Shown one piece after another: positions 10,840 to 18,158 of a DNA stretch of 64,000 nt. Position numbers and translations under genes: made by a program. Source of the DNA: a virus; IMG/VR virus record IMGVR_UViG_3300049846_002130, positions 1 to 64,000 of that record. One strand, given 5' to 3'. Each line of letters starts with the position of its first letter. Position 1 is the stretch's first letter. Below the pieces are notes generated by a model. The model saw nothing but the letters and a program-made list of their open reading frames with translations, was not told the DNA's origin and searched no databases.

Positions 10840-13740
10840 TCAGGTCCGGTTCAGTGACCTTGTCAGTGACGAAAGCCACTGGCTTTCTGCTGACGCCTTG
10901 CGGGTTCTGATGGTGTTGACCACTTCGGAGGTCAACTTGGCCATGCAGTCAGGGCAATCCCAGAGTGGGATTCCTTGATCGTTGGCGTCCTTGATTTCCA
11001 GTTGGTGCTGGCTGCTTTTGGACACAATCCACGTCAGCTTCTGCGTGGGGTCTGGGTCCTTGAGAGCCATGTCGACACATCGTTGGAGTCGTTGCTCCCG
11101 ATGGAGAAACTGACACTCGTAGGTGTGTTCGATTCCCAGAATCTCCATGATGGGAGAGCCTGGGTAGCACACTGCCCGGAATGCATTGTTCAGGTTGGGC
11201 CTGAAGCTTTCGCTTGTCTCAGAGGTCTCGTGCTCCCAGATTTCGACGAGAGCAGTGATGCGCTCGCTTTCCGGAAGCTGAGCAAGGAACAGCTGAAGCT
11301 CTTCTTCGAGCTTCTGCTGTGCCCCAAGTACCTGGTTTGCCCTACGCTCTTCGTTGGCGGAGAGCGATGAGAGCGCATCGTTGTACTTGCCAAGACCACA
11401 CTTGGCTCGAAGGCCTTGTTGGTACTTGGTGTGATTGACAACGATATGTGGTACTACCACGCCCTTTGCTGCCAACACAAGCCTCAACAGTGGGTTGAGG
11501 TCAATGTTGGTCTTGCTCTGGAACTGAGGCTCTTCCTCTTCCCAGAGCTTGAAGCAGTGGCGTGCAGCGATGTGCACGAGGTTCTCATGTTCGCTGACGG
11601 GTGGCAAGAACCACTCATCAACGTTCACTCGTTGACCTCGGCGTCTCCACCACAGAGGGTCCAGGGCCTTCATCTTCCCATCGTCCTGAGCTGCACAGCA
11701 GCCGGCTGCGATGAGTCGACCATCCACCCACTCTTTCAGTCTCTTCATGGGGATCTCTCCCCCTTCGAGCTGATCGGAGGTGTAGCGGATGGTGAAGTGC
11801 CACCCATCTTCACGCTGCTCCCAATTCGTTGGGTCAGCAGCCTTTTCGATGTTGGACCACTCTGGTACTCGCTTCTGACGGTCAATGCACTCCTGAATCG
11901 CGATGCTCAGCGCACGAGCACCGTTCAGGTCACCGACTGCCAGAAGCCGCGACCGCCACACGGTACACCGACCCACTGGGCCACGATGATCGTAGCGCAG
12001 GTACTCCAGGCCCTCTGGAGTATTGGTCATCAACGGACCACCATTCTTGGCAGTCAGTTCCACACCTTTTGGTTCGATGTGGAAGATGTCGTTGTCGTTC
12101 CGGTAGCTGAACAGCTCCAGAATGTCTGGGCTGTCACTGACGCCCAGAATATCTCCGTCATCGTCACCCTGCATCTTGATCGTCAAGTCTGCAGGGTTCA
12201 TGATGATTTGGAATGGAGGCAGCTCATCGTTTACCAGATGATGAGCTTTGGGCTTGATGGTCTTCATGACTACCAGACCCTGAGGCAGAATCATTGGAAA
12301 CCTGAATGCTGCCACCTGCTTGCCGGGTCGCATGCCTGCAACCACACAGTGGCCAGCAGGCACAGTGGCGTCCAGACGAGCAACGTAGCTCCTGAACTTA
12401 CCACCTCCGCCCTGTTCCGTTCTTCCCAGGGTTCTGGCGAGACGGTCCTTGACCGCCTCTGCCACTCTGGGAATGTCCATCGGGGACACTGCGTGGCCCT
12501 CGGAACGAATCACGTTCACGAAGTCCACGATGCCTTTGATGGTGGTGTCACGCCTGGCGATTTGATTCACCAGGCCATCAAGGCCCTTGGCGAACAGTTT
12601 ACCCATGGCCTTGTCGACCATGTTGCGTACGACCTCTGCCGTACGACCGTTCACCTGGATATTCTCCAGCATTTCGAAGCTGCCGGAGATCCGCCGCGGA
12701 CGGTCCCATGCCTGCAGGATGCCGACGTAGCAGCCTCCCACAGCCTTGACCCTGTTGTCGGCCCGACGCTGCTTTGCCTCGGGCTTCCAGCGGCCCTTGA
12801 TTTGCGTCCAGTCGAGTACGATGCCCTCGACCTTGTCGGACGGGAAGATCGTGCCCTTGGCGAATAGCCCACTCTCGGGCTGCAAGAGCCGGAACTGGCA
12901 GGGCACAGCTCCGTACTTGGCTACGAATGCAGCCATCTCAGGACAGGTTGGGTTGTAGATGCCCGACCCGTCTGTTTTCAAGTCCACACCCTCCGCGTCA
13001 CGCAGAGTGGTGAACGTGACATTGGCGTTCTCGATGAAGCCCTCGGGGAGCACCGGGGCATTGAGGCCATGACAGTACGCAGACATGTCGATGGCCTTCG
13101 GGAATGCCTTGAGCAACAACTTGTAGGCTGGGTGGTCCATGTTCCAGCCCAGACGCTCACCGGAGACAGCGATGTGGAGGCTGTTCAGCTCCGCAAGGCC
13201 GCCCTTGAAGGTTTCGCGCCCCTCTTCGTCCTCTCGCTTGTCGATGGTCGACAAGATGTTCATCGCTACGGCAGAGGACTGCTGACCGTGCAGAACCCCG
13301 CTGATGAGAGCAAGGAGCCCAAAGCTCCGCAGCTCTCGATCGTAGCGCCACCGACACCGCTCCTCGTTGAGTCGGTAGAAGGTGTACACTGGCTCACGGA
13401 TGTACGTGAGCCGATTTGCTGTCCGCTTCTCGAAGCGCACCAGGCGCTCTTGAAGCCTCTTGATGTCTTTGGTGGCCAAGGTCTCGTATGCCAAGGTCAC
13501 CAAGTCTTCGGCAAATACTTCGGCCAGCTCACTGAATCCCATGGACGTGAACACATCCACGAGGTCCTCGATCTTGGTCAGGGGCTTCGTTTGCACCCTG
13601 GCCACGTAGTCGCCCAGCATGTCGCCGGGCAACTCCTCCTCCGTCCCCCGAGGCTCGTCGAGAGTGATGGAGTTCAGAAACTCCAGAACCCTCCGCTCCT
13701 CGTTGCGGATCTCGAAGTTCTCAACACTGAGGTTGTTCAT
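10840..13740 (-). CDS. Putative single-subunit DxDGD RNA polymerase, 966 aa
   Basis: Residues 526-530 (in MQGDDDGDILGV) match the DxDGD metal-binding motif of the beta'-type double-psi beta-barrel shared by cellular RNA polymerases, QDE-1-like RdRPs and phage YonO-type enzymes. Upstream, FRFPMILPQGLVV resembles the Arg-x-Pro strand that precedes this motif, and LFAKGT (K295-G296) is placed like the catalytic Lys-Gly of the other barrel. One chain carrying both barrels indicates a single-subunit polymerase. AGGAGGTCC before ATG 13740 fixes the start; a 1014-aa frame upstream has no such site. It lies outside the virion block, so it is probably made after infection. Confidence 0.8.
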   Translation of the reverse strand: MNNLSVENFEIRNEERRVLEFLNSITLDEPRGTEEELPGDMLGDYVARVQTKPLTKIEDLVDVFTSMGFSELAEVFAEDLVTLAYETLATKDIKRLQERLVRFEKRTANRLTYIREPVYTFYRLNEERCRWRYDRELRSFGLLALISGVLHGQQSSAVAMNILSTIDKREDEEGRETFKGGLAELNSLHIAVSGERLGWNMDHPAYKLLLKAFPKAIDMSAYCHGLNAPVLPEGFIENANVTFTTLRDAEGVDLKTDGSGIYNPTCPEMAAFVAKYGAVPCQFRLLQPESGLFAKGTIFPSDKVEGIVLDWTQIKGRWKPEAKQRRADNRVKAVGGCYVGILQAWDRPRRISGSFEMLENIQVNGRTAEVVRNMVDKAMGKLFAKGLDGLVNQIARRDTTIKGIVDFVNVIRSEGHAVSPMDIPRVAEAVKDRLARTLGRTEQGGGGKFRSYVARLDATVPAGHCVVAGMRPGKQVAAFRFPMILPQGLVVMKTIKPKAHHLVNDELPPFQIIMNPADLTIKMQGDDDGDILGVSDSPDILELFSYRNDNDIFHIEPKGVELTAKNGGPLMTNTPEGLEYLRYDHRGPVGRCTVWRSRLLAVGDLNGARALSIAIQECIDRQKRVPEWSNIEKAADPTNWEQREDGWHFTIRYTSDQLEGGEIPMKRLKEWVDGRLIAAGCCAAQDDGKMKALDPLWWRRRGQRVNVDEWFLPPVSEHENLVHIAARHCFKLWEEEEPQFQSKTNIDLNPLLRLVLAAKGVVVPHIVVNHTKYQQGLRAKCGLGKYNDALSSLSANEERRANQVLGAQQKLEEELQLFLAQLPESERITALVEIWEHETSETSESFRPNLNNAFRAVCYPGSPIMEILGIEHTYECQFLHREQRLQRCVDMALKDPDPTQKLTWIVSKSSQHQLEIKDANDQGIPLWDCPDCMAKLTSEVVNTIRTRKASAESQWLSSLTRSLNRT

Positions 13741-13762
13741 GGACCTCCTAAAGCTTAGCATT

Positions 13763-13778
13763 GGCTGCGTCAGCAGCC
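13763..13778 (-). promoter_or_regulatory. Leader hairpin of the polymerase gene
   Basis: GGCTGC and GCAGCC around GTCA form a hairpin right after a TTTTTTATGG motif and before the AGGAGG of the polymerase gene. The same 16 bases occur at 9143-9158. Confidence 0.5.
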
Positions 13779-13787
13779 ATAAAAAAG

Positions 13788-13810
13788 GGAAGGCCACAAT
13801 AGGGCCTTCC
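13788..13810 (-). terminator. Terminator of pentapeptide gene C
   Basis: On the leftward strand GGAAGGCC..GGCCTTCC is followed by CTTTTTTATGG. The T-run merges into the TTATGG motif that starts the next unit. Confidence 0.75.
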
Positions 13811-13859
13811 GGATTCAAGACAGAACCTTGATGGTCTATCCTATCACTAACTTTCTTTC

Positions 13860-14252
13860 TTAGCCGTCGATGCCGATGGCCCACCGGAGCTTAGCCCCCT
13901 GGAGGTAAGCCCCACGGAGGTTGGCCCCCTGGAGATTGGCCCCCCAAAGGTCAGCCTCCCGAAGGTCAGCCCACCGGAGGTCAGCCCCCTGGAGGTCAGC
14001 CCCCTGGAGGTCAGCCTCCTGGAGGTAAACCCACTGGAGGTCAGCCCCCCAGAGGTCAGCCTCCCGGAGGTTAGCCCCCCGGAGGTCAGCCCACTGGAGG
14101 TCAGCCCCCCGGAGGTCAGCCCGCCGGAGGTCAGCCCTCTGGGGCACGACACTCTCTTCAACAGCATGGGCTTCGAAGCCCTGGCTTCGAAGCCAAGCTT
14201 GGTGAGGCCCGTACCAAGGGAAGCGGGCCATGAGCTCAGTGTGGTTGGTCAT
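13860..14252 (-). CDS. Pentapeptide-repeat protein C, 130 aa
   Basis: GGAGGCAAG before ATG 14252 gives MTNHTELMARFPWYGPHQAW, almost identical at the N-terminus to paralogue A. Residues from about 42 onward are roughly 17 pentapeptides (ADLRG, ADLQW, ANLRE), ending KLRWAIGIDG. Unlike A and B it is a single-gene unit with its own terminators, between the polymerase gene and small genes. Same beta-helix family; target unknown. Confidence 0.9.
   Translation of the reverse strand: MTNHTELMARFPWYGPHQAWLRSQGFEAHAVEESVVPQRADLRRADLRGADLQWADLRGANLREADLWGADLQWVYLQEADLQGADLQGADLRWADLREADLWGANLQGANLRGAYLQGAKLRWAIGIDG
14169..14194 (-). repeat. TTCGAA double-palindrome element, copy 3
   Basis: GGCTTCGAAGCC twice, separated by CT, inside pentapeptide protein C at the same place as copies 1 and 2. 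Confidence 0.75.
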
Positions 14253-14293
14253 CTTGCCTCCGGAGCGCTTGCTCTGGGTCGCTCCAAAACAAA

Positions 14294-14311
14294 GGGGGCC
14301 GTCAGGCCCCC
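14294..14311 (-). terminator. Terminator between 14317 gene and pentapeptide gene C
   Basis: Leftward GGGGGCC TGAC GGCCCCC, then TTTGTTTT. It is followed by a second hairpin (GGAGCG..CGCTCC) before the Shine-Dalgarno of gene C. Confidence 0.75.
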
Positions 14312-14316
14312 GCGCA

Positions 14317-14493
14317 TCAGAACTCAAACTCATCGGGAAATGTTTCTTCCACATCTCCCAAGTACACCAGACAAAGAATATTCTCTGTCAGATATGCAAT
14401 GCGGAGGGCTTCCGCATTGTCGGCCATGAGTCCCAGCTCGAAGGCAGCATCTGCTACCTCGAACCAGAACTCCACCTCATCATGAAGAGCCAT
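14317..14493 (-). CDS. Small acidic helical protein, 58 aa
   Basis: AAAGGAGGAACC before the ATG gives MALHDEVEFWFEVADAAFEL. The protein is acidic and entirely helical, ending ETFPDEFEF. An in-frame ATG at 14625 exists, but the added sequence looks non-coding. The 191 bp upstream (14494-14684) hold a leader with short inverted repeats (GTGGTA..TACCAC, CTCAAG-T-CTTGAG) and no gene I can support. Confidence 0.65.
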   Translation of the reverse strand: MALHDEVEFWFEVADAAFELGLMADNAEALRIAYLTENILCLVYLGDVEETFPDEFEF

Positions 14494-14652
14494 GGTTCCT
14501 CCTTTGGCTTTAAAAGGGTGGGAGCCTTCTGTGCTCAAGTCTTGAGTCTCTGCGGAGTGAGCCTGCCTGAAGGTGGTTTGCGGAGTCGTGGTATCCCTTG
14601 GGTCTTTACCACTTAAGTCTTCCAATCACAAATTAAAGGTTCAATAAAAGAA

Positions 14653-14673
14653 GGGCAGTTTATACTCTTGCCC
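14653..14673 (-). terminator. Terminator plus CTTTTATTG junction
   Basis: Leftward GGGCA..TGCCC is followed by TTCTTTTATTG, the start of the long leader of the 14317-14493 gene. Confidence 0.6.
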
Positions 14674-14684
14674 AGGAGTCTATG

Positions 14685-15065
14685 CTAGTTGTTGTGCACC
14701 ACGAGCTTGATGACCCACGGAAGCAGGTTAAGCTCGTTGCCATCGATGGTGAAGGAGTTGTAGCAGGACTCCTCCAGCTTCTGCTTGCACCTCTCCAGCA
14801 GGAACTCGTAGGTATTCCGATCGTCGTAGCGGTACGGCCAGATGGCGTACATCGGATTGCTGTGCCGAGGCTTCCACTCCTCGTAGGTCAGGATGTGACG
14901 GTAGTACGTCGTGACCTTGATGGTCTCGTCCTCGATCTCGATCTGAACGTCCTGTCCAGGTCCACTCCTGCTACGATCCTTCAGGTAGCCATGGAAGGTG
15001 GTGGTCCCGCTGGTCTCCCAGATGAAGGCCCCCACCACGAACTCCACCCACTGCGCGTACGTCAT
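14685..15065 (-). CDS. Hypothetical protein, 126 aa
   Basis: AAGGAGAGAC before the ATG gives MTYAQWVEFVVGAFIWETSG. The protein is mixed alpha/beta, rich in Tyr and Trp, and has no membrane helix. It is flanked on both sides by terminators and leader hairpins, so it is an independent unit. No family is recognised. Confidence 0.65.
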   Translation of the reverse strand: MTYAQWVEFVVGAFIWETSGTTTFHGYLKDRSRSGPGQDVQIEIEDETIKVTTYYRHILTYEEWKPRHSNPMYAIWPYRYDDRNTYEFLLERCKQKLEESCYNSFTIDGNELNLLPWVIKLVVHNN

Positions 15066-15072
15066 TGTCTCT

Positions 15073-15124
15073 CCTTGTTGGTCACCATGACCATAAAAGA
15101 AGGGGTAGTTTATCCACATACCCC
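15073..15124 (-). terminator. Terminator plus CTTTTATGG leader cassette
   Basis: Leftward GGGGTA..TACCCC (15102-15124), then TTCTTTTATGG, then the leader hairpin GGTCA-TGG-TGACC, then the Shine-Dalgarno of the 14685-15065 gene. Confidence 0.65.
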
Positions 15125-15135
15125 AGGTGGTTGGA

Positions 15136-15387
15136 CTAGAACGGGATGTCGTCGTCGTTCAGGCTGTCCACGAACATACGGATTTCCTCGGCCTCCTGTG
15201 CGGTCATCGGCTGTTCGTTCCTGCTCTTCCACTCCTGGTCCACACACCAGTCCTCGTACAGGCGCTGGTAGTGCTGAGCCTTCTGGTGAAGATCCAGATG
15301 CTGCTCCATCGGAACACTCTTGTCGAACGAAGCGTCGAACATCTGCCACCAGAAGTCAGCCAGGTCACGCGGATTCAGCTCACGCAT
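15136..15387 (-). CDS. Hypothetical helical protein, 83 aa
   Basis: MRELNPRDLADFWWQMFDAS begins a helical, charged protein ending DSLNDDDIPF. GGGAG precedes the ATG, within CACTATAGGGAG. It is an independent unit between two terminators. No family is recognised. Confidence 0.65.
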   Translation of the reverse strand: MRELNPRDLADFWWQMFDASFDKSVPMEQHLDLHQKAQHYQRLYEDWCVDQEWKSRNEQPMTAQEAEEIRMFVDSLNDDDIPF

Positions 15388-15399
15388 TGTAGCTCCCTA

Positions 15400-15461
15400 T
15401 AGTGCTGTGTGCACCATAAAAGAAAGGGGAATACCTAGGTATTGGACCTAGTGCTATTCCC
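15400..15461 (-). terminator. Terminator plus CTTTTATGG leader cassette
   Basis: A long leftward hairpin, GGGAATA..CTAGGT-loop-ACCTAG..TATTCCC (15427-15461), then CTTTCTTTTATGG and the leader hairpin GTGC-ACACA-GCAC. Confidence 0.7.
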
Positions 15462-15471
15462 TACCAGCTAA

Positions 15472-16011
15472 TCAGTCGATACGACGCAGGTGCAGGTGGT
15501 CGTTCCGGAAGAACGCCTCCCACTTGATGGACCTGCGGCCCAAGGCCACGCTCCTGAGCTTGGCCAAGAACTCCTGACACTCCCCCCTATGGGAGATGTA
15601 GAAGCTCTTGTCGAACCACACGGCGAACTCCTCACGTTCCCGGGTCTGAGTGTGGTTGTTGCACTTGAGGTGCTCCCAGAGGGGATTGATGGGCTTGATG
15701 CCCAGCATGTCCAGCAACATGTTCACGTCGCAGTCGTACTCGGGTTCGACCTCCTCACCCGGGAGCTTGGGCATGCCCGACTCCAGGTCCGTGGTCTCGT
15801 TGGTGGACTTGGGCTTCTGGTAGAACGCCAGGGCCTCCTTGCACTGCTCCAGATCCTGGGTGATGCACTCCACCTTCTCCTGGAGCTTGGGCAGGAACGC
15901 CATGATGTCGTGCTCCATCTTCTCCTTGGTCACCCCCTGGTAGTCGATGGCCTTGCTCTCCACGATGGACGCAAGGACGTTGATGATCGCCAGGGTGTCG
16001 TTCTTGGTCAT
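15472..16011 (-). CDS. Hypothetical coiled-coil protein, 179 aa
   Basis: AAGGAGAGAGC before the ATG gives MTKNDTLAIINVLASIVESK. Residues about 25-75 are a predicted coiled coil (FLPKLQEKVECITQDLEQCK). An acidic linker is followed by a C-terminal mixed domain rich in His and Arg (SHRGECQEF, NDHLHLRRID). No family is recognised. It is the largest of the single-gene units of this block apart from the polymerase. Confidence 0.65.
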   Translation of the reverse strand: MTKNDTLAIINVLASIVESKAIDYQGVTKEKMEHDIMAFLPKLQEKVECITQDLEQCKEALAFYQKPKSTNETTDLESGMPKLPGEEVEPEYDCDVNMLLDMLGIKPINPLWEHLKCNNHTQTREREEFAVWFDKSFYISHRGECQEFLAKLRSVALGRRSIKWEAFFRNDHLHLRRID

Positions 16012-16019
16012 GCTCTCTC

Positions 16020-16110
16020 CTTAGACCTATCGGGTCTTTGTTTTGGCTCTCACCTTATTGTGAGGCCATAAAAAGGAAAGAGAAAGAAAAGGGTAGGGGT
16101 TGGACCTACC
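16020..16110 (-). terminator. Terminator plus TTTTTATGG leader cassette
   Basis: Leftward GGTAGG..CCTACC (16092-16110) is followed by a pyrimidine tract and CCTTTTTATGG, then leader hairpins CTCAC-AATAAG-GTGAG and AGACC-CGATA-GGTCT. Confidence 0.65.
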
Positions 16111-16124
16111 AATTTCTTCCGGCT

Positions 16125-16340
16125 TTAGCGGTATCCCATGTAGTAGCAGATCCGCACCATGGCCTCCTCTGGGCCGACGAGCCGGAGGAGCACCCTCCAT
16201 GCTTCATCGGCCTCCCTCTCGGCCTCGGCGTATTCAGCGATCCACTCGGGATCGTCGCACGATACCGAGGGCCACGGGGCCCTGTTCTGGTCCGCCACGA
16301 GACGGGCCAAACGCGAAACCTCACTGCCGATGGTCTTCAT
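16125..16340 (-). CDS. Hypothetical helical protein, 71 aa
   Basis: MKTIGSEVSRLARLVADQNR begins a helical protein with an acidic middle (WIAEYAEAEREADEAW) and ends MVRICYYMGYR. AAAGGAGAGAAC precedes the ATG. Independent unit; function unknown. Confidence 0.65.
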   Translation of the reverse strand: MKTIGSEVSRLARLVADQNRAPWPSVSCDDPEWIAEYAEAEREADEAWRVLLRLVGPEEAMVRICYYMGYR

Positions 16341-16354
16341 GTTCTCTCCTTTAT

Positions 16355-16396
16355 GGCAGGTAGTTCTGCCGTAAAAGAAAAAGGGGCCAGGCCCCC
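16355..16396 (-). terminator. Terminator plus CTTTTACGG leader cassette
   Basis: Leftward GGGG-CCTGG-CCCC, then TTTTTCTTTTACGG and the leader hairpin GGCAG-AACTAC-CTGCC. Confidence 0.65.
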
Positions 16397-16401
16397 GTCT
16401 C

Positions 16402-16542
16402 TCAGGTTTTGATCATGTTGTCCATGATCATCAACAACAGCCCATAGAGGGCTGCCAGTGCGCTCAGGAACAACGTTCCCATGTCGGGTGCATTGGTGAT
16501 GACGGCCAGTGAGACGATCGTACAAATGAACCCGATACGCAT
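16402..16542 (-). CDS. Tiny membrane protein, 46 aa
   Basis: TTGGAGGCAAC precedes ATG 16542. The product begins MRIGFICTIVSLAVITNAPD and has a second hydrophobic helix (LFLSALAALYGLLLMIM). Two short membrane helices with a four-residue turn. It has its own terminator and leader hairpin, like its neighbours, which supports a real gene. Confidence 0.6.
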   Translation of the reverse strand: MRIGFICTIVSLAVITNAPDMGTLFLSALAALYGLLLMIMDNMIKT

Positions 16543-16557
16543 GTTGCCTCCAATCTT

Positions 16558-16635
16558 TGGTCTTGCTTCGTTGCCAGACCATAAAAGAGAGAAAAGAAAA
16601 GGGGACTACTCAGGTATTGGACCTGATGCTAATCC
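16558..16635 (-). terminator. Terminator plus CTTTTATGG leader cassette
   Basis: Leftward hairpin with CAGGT-CCAAT-ACCTG inside GGGA..TCCC (16602-16635), a pyrimidine tract, CTCTTTTATGG, then GGTCT..AGACC. Confidence 0.65.
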
Positions 16636-16642
16636 CTTCGCA

Positions 16643-16894
16643 CTAGTTCTCGTCCGGCAGCTCGATCTCGCCCGGGAACTCCTGGGCCCAGGCGGCCCAG
16701 CTCGTGTACGTCTCGTTGCCTTCCTCGTCCACCTCCGGATACCCGGTGAGGATAAGCAGGAATCCTCCCTCCCGTCCGATGATCGGGCCCGCCGGGTACT
16801 GCTCCTCTCCGATCAACACCTCCCCATCGCCCTCGGGCAGCCGGCTCGCGATCCGAGGGGAGAATGCCGACGGGGCGATGATCATCTTGAACAT
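16643..16894 (-). CDS. Hypothetical acidic protein, 83 aa
   Basis: AAGGAGAAGAC precedes the ATG; the protein begins MFKMIIAPSAFSPRIASRLP. It is beta-rich with an acidic end (EFPGEIELPDEN). Independent unit between terminators. No family is recognised. Confidence 0.65.
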   Translation of the reverse strand: MFKMIIAPSAFSPRIASRLPEGDGEVLIGEEQYPAGPIIGREGGFLLILTGYPEVDEEGNETYTSWAAWAQEFPGEIELPDEN

Positions 16895-16905
16895 GTCTTC
16901 TCCTT

Positions 16906-16963
16906 AATGCCTTAGGGAAGTTATCTAAGGCCATAAAAGAAAGGGGTAGTTATACTCCACCCC
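16906..16963 (-). terminator. Terminator plus CTTTTATGG leader cassette
   Basis: Leftward GGGGT..ACCCC, then CTTTCTTTTATGG and the leader hairpin GCCTTAG-loop-CTAAGGC. Confidence 0.65.
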
Positions 16964-16979
16964 CAGGAGTCAGACTTGA

Positions 16980-17435
16980 CTAGCTTTCGAGGCTAGCCAA
17001 GTCTCCCTGCCAGAAGAACAAGCTGGCGAGCCCGTCCTCCTCCACCTCCCGCTCGTTGTTCAGCTCATCGCAGAGCTGGTCGAGTGCGAGGGTTTCCTCG
17101 ACGATCTGGGCTGCCTTATCCATCTCGGACCAGAAGACCACCATGGCCCCATGGAGAGCGTTGATGCTAAACGCATGCTCCTCGCACACCTCCACTTCGA
17201 AGGCCGGGTCAATCTGGTCGAACCAGATCTCGGTCATGAGTTCCTCGCCCCAGAACACCATGTCCTCGGGGATCTCGAATACGTGGACCAGGTCAGCCTG
17301 CTCCTCCTCGTGGTACACGATCTGGACGCTCTCGGCACAGACCGGGTGGAGAGCGATGATGTCCTCGAAGGTCACGATGGCCCCGACGACGATGACGACG
17401 AGGAGGAACAACGACACCAGGGTGATGGCGAGCAT
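16980..17435 (-). CDS. Membrane-anchored acidic protein, 151 aa
   Basis: TTGGAGCTAAC before the ATG gives MLAITLVSLFLLVVIVVGAI, a single N-terminal membrane helix. The rest is strongly acidic and alpha/beta (YHEEEQADLVHVFEIPEDMV), ending FFWQGDLASLES. The upstream leader is the roughly 700-nt hairpin array, so either this gene has an exceptional 5' UTR or the array is a separate RNA. Function unknown. Confidence 0.65.
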   Translation of the reverse strand: MLAITLVSLFLLVVIVVGAIVTFEDIIALHPVCAESVQIVYHEEEQADLVHVFEIPEDMVFWGEELMTEIWFDQIDPAFEVEVCEEHAFSINALHGAMVVFWSEMDKAAQIVEETLALDQLCDELNNEREVEEDGLASLFFWQGDLASLES

Positions 17436-17445
17436 GTTAGCTCCA

Positions 17446-18149
17446 AGCCTACTAGGTGTAGGCTGTTGTTGGTTGGTAGACTTAGAAACTAAGTCTGGTA
17501 GGTGGACTGGGACCACCACGGCCTAAGGTTCTGTGATTGTCCTTTTAGACCTTAAGGTCTGCCCATGGATATCGGGTTTGGCTAGTGGGTTGGTCTTACT
17601 GTCATGCCACGAGTATAGCCAGACTCGTTTGCACCAGATCCAGGTGCTTGGTTGACTTACTCAGTAAGTCAGAGGGTGTGTGTTATCCGCGTACACCAAG
17701 CGGGATGGTATGTTGTACTACAAGCACATGCTGGTAGTAGTGTAGGTCCCCACCTAGGTACCGTTCCCTATAGGGTGATGTCCCCTATGGTAGGTAGTAC
17801 CATGCCTAGGCTACTTGTCGTAGTGCCAACGCTAGGTGCCCCTAGAAGTCCTATGTCTCTTTACCGCATAGGAGATCGGTTGTTTCCATGGCGCATATAC
17901 CTAGTACGTATAGTGTACCCATCGTGGGCACCTATACGGGCTACTAGGTAGGCTACCTGGGGGATGTACCCCTTGCCTTCGTGTGGTGGACTCCACACTA
18001 GTATGCTGCCCAGCATACACCCGTATACACCCGCAGGCGTATACTTCTGCTACACGGTTAATACTTGCTTAAGCAAGTATTAACCTACTACATATCCAGT
18101 GATTGCTCTTCCCAGGTATGTAGGGACATGGTCATATCGCTATGACCAT
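17446..18149 (-). ncRNA. Non-coding array of about 22 consecutive hairpins
   Basis: About 700 bp carry no convincing ORF but almost continuous local inverted repeats, each a different sequence. Examples are 17446-17464 (AGCCTAC/GTAGGCT), 17478-17496 (AGACTTAG/CTAAGTCT), 17653-17671 (TGACTTAC/GTAAGTCA), 17716-17739, 17832-17845, 17849-17873, 17907-17938, 17981-17998 (GTGTGG/CCACAC), 18001-18018 (GTATGCTG/CAGCATAC), 18023-18044, 18056-18085 and 18128-18149. On the leftward strand it begins directly at a CTTTTATGG motif, like the coding units around it. A long structured RNA, a replication origin or a packaging site are all possible. Confidence 0.7.
18056..18085. repeat. 30-bp perfect palindrome
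   Basis: GGTTAATACTTGCTT is followed directly by its exact reverse complement, with no spacer. It is the longest perfect palindrome noticed in the window and lies within the hairpin array. Confidence 0.85.
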
Positions 18150-18158
18150 AAAAGAAAA

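Noticed and set aside
11416-12867. Rightward 483-aa ORF opposite the 966-aa polymerase gene
   Set aside because: It lies entirely antisense to a gene with catalytic motifs, has no ribosome-binding site or recognisable domains, and is a typical GC-rich shadow frame.
15393-15404. CACTATAGGGAG, matching the core of a T7 promoter
   Set aside because: Only 12 bases match. The upstream recognition part of the T7 promoter is absent, no T7-type polymerase is seen, and GGGAG serves as a Shine-Dalgarno.
17652-17951. Rightward 99-aa ORF in the hairpin array
   Set aside because: No ribosome-binding site, and composition is dictated by the inverted repeats.
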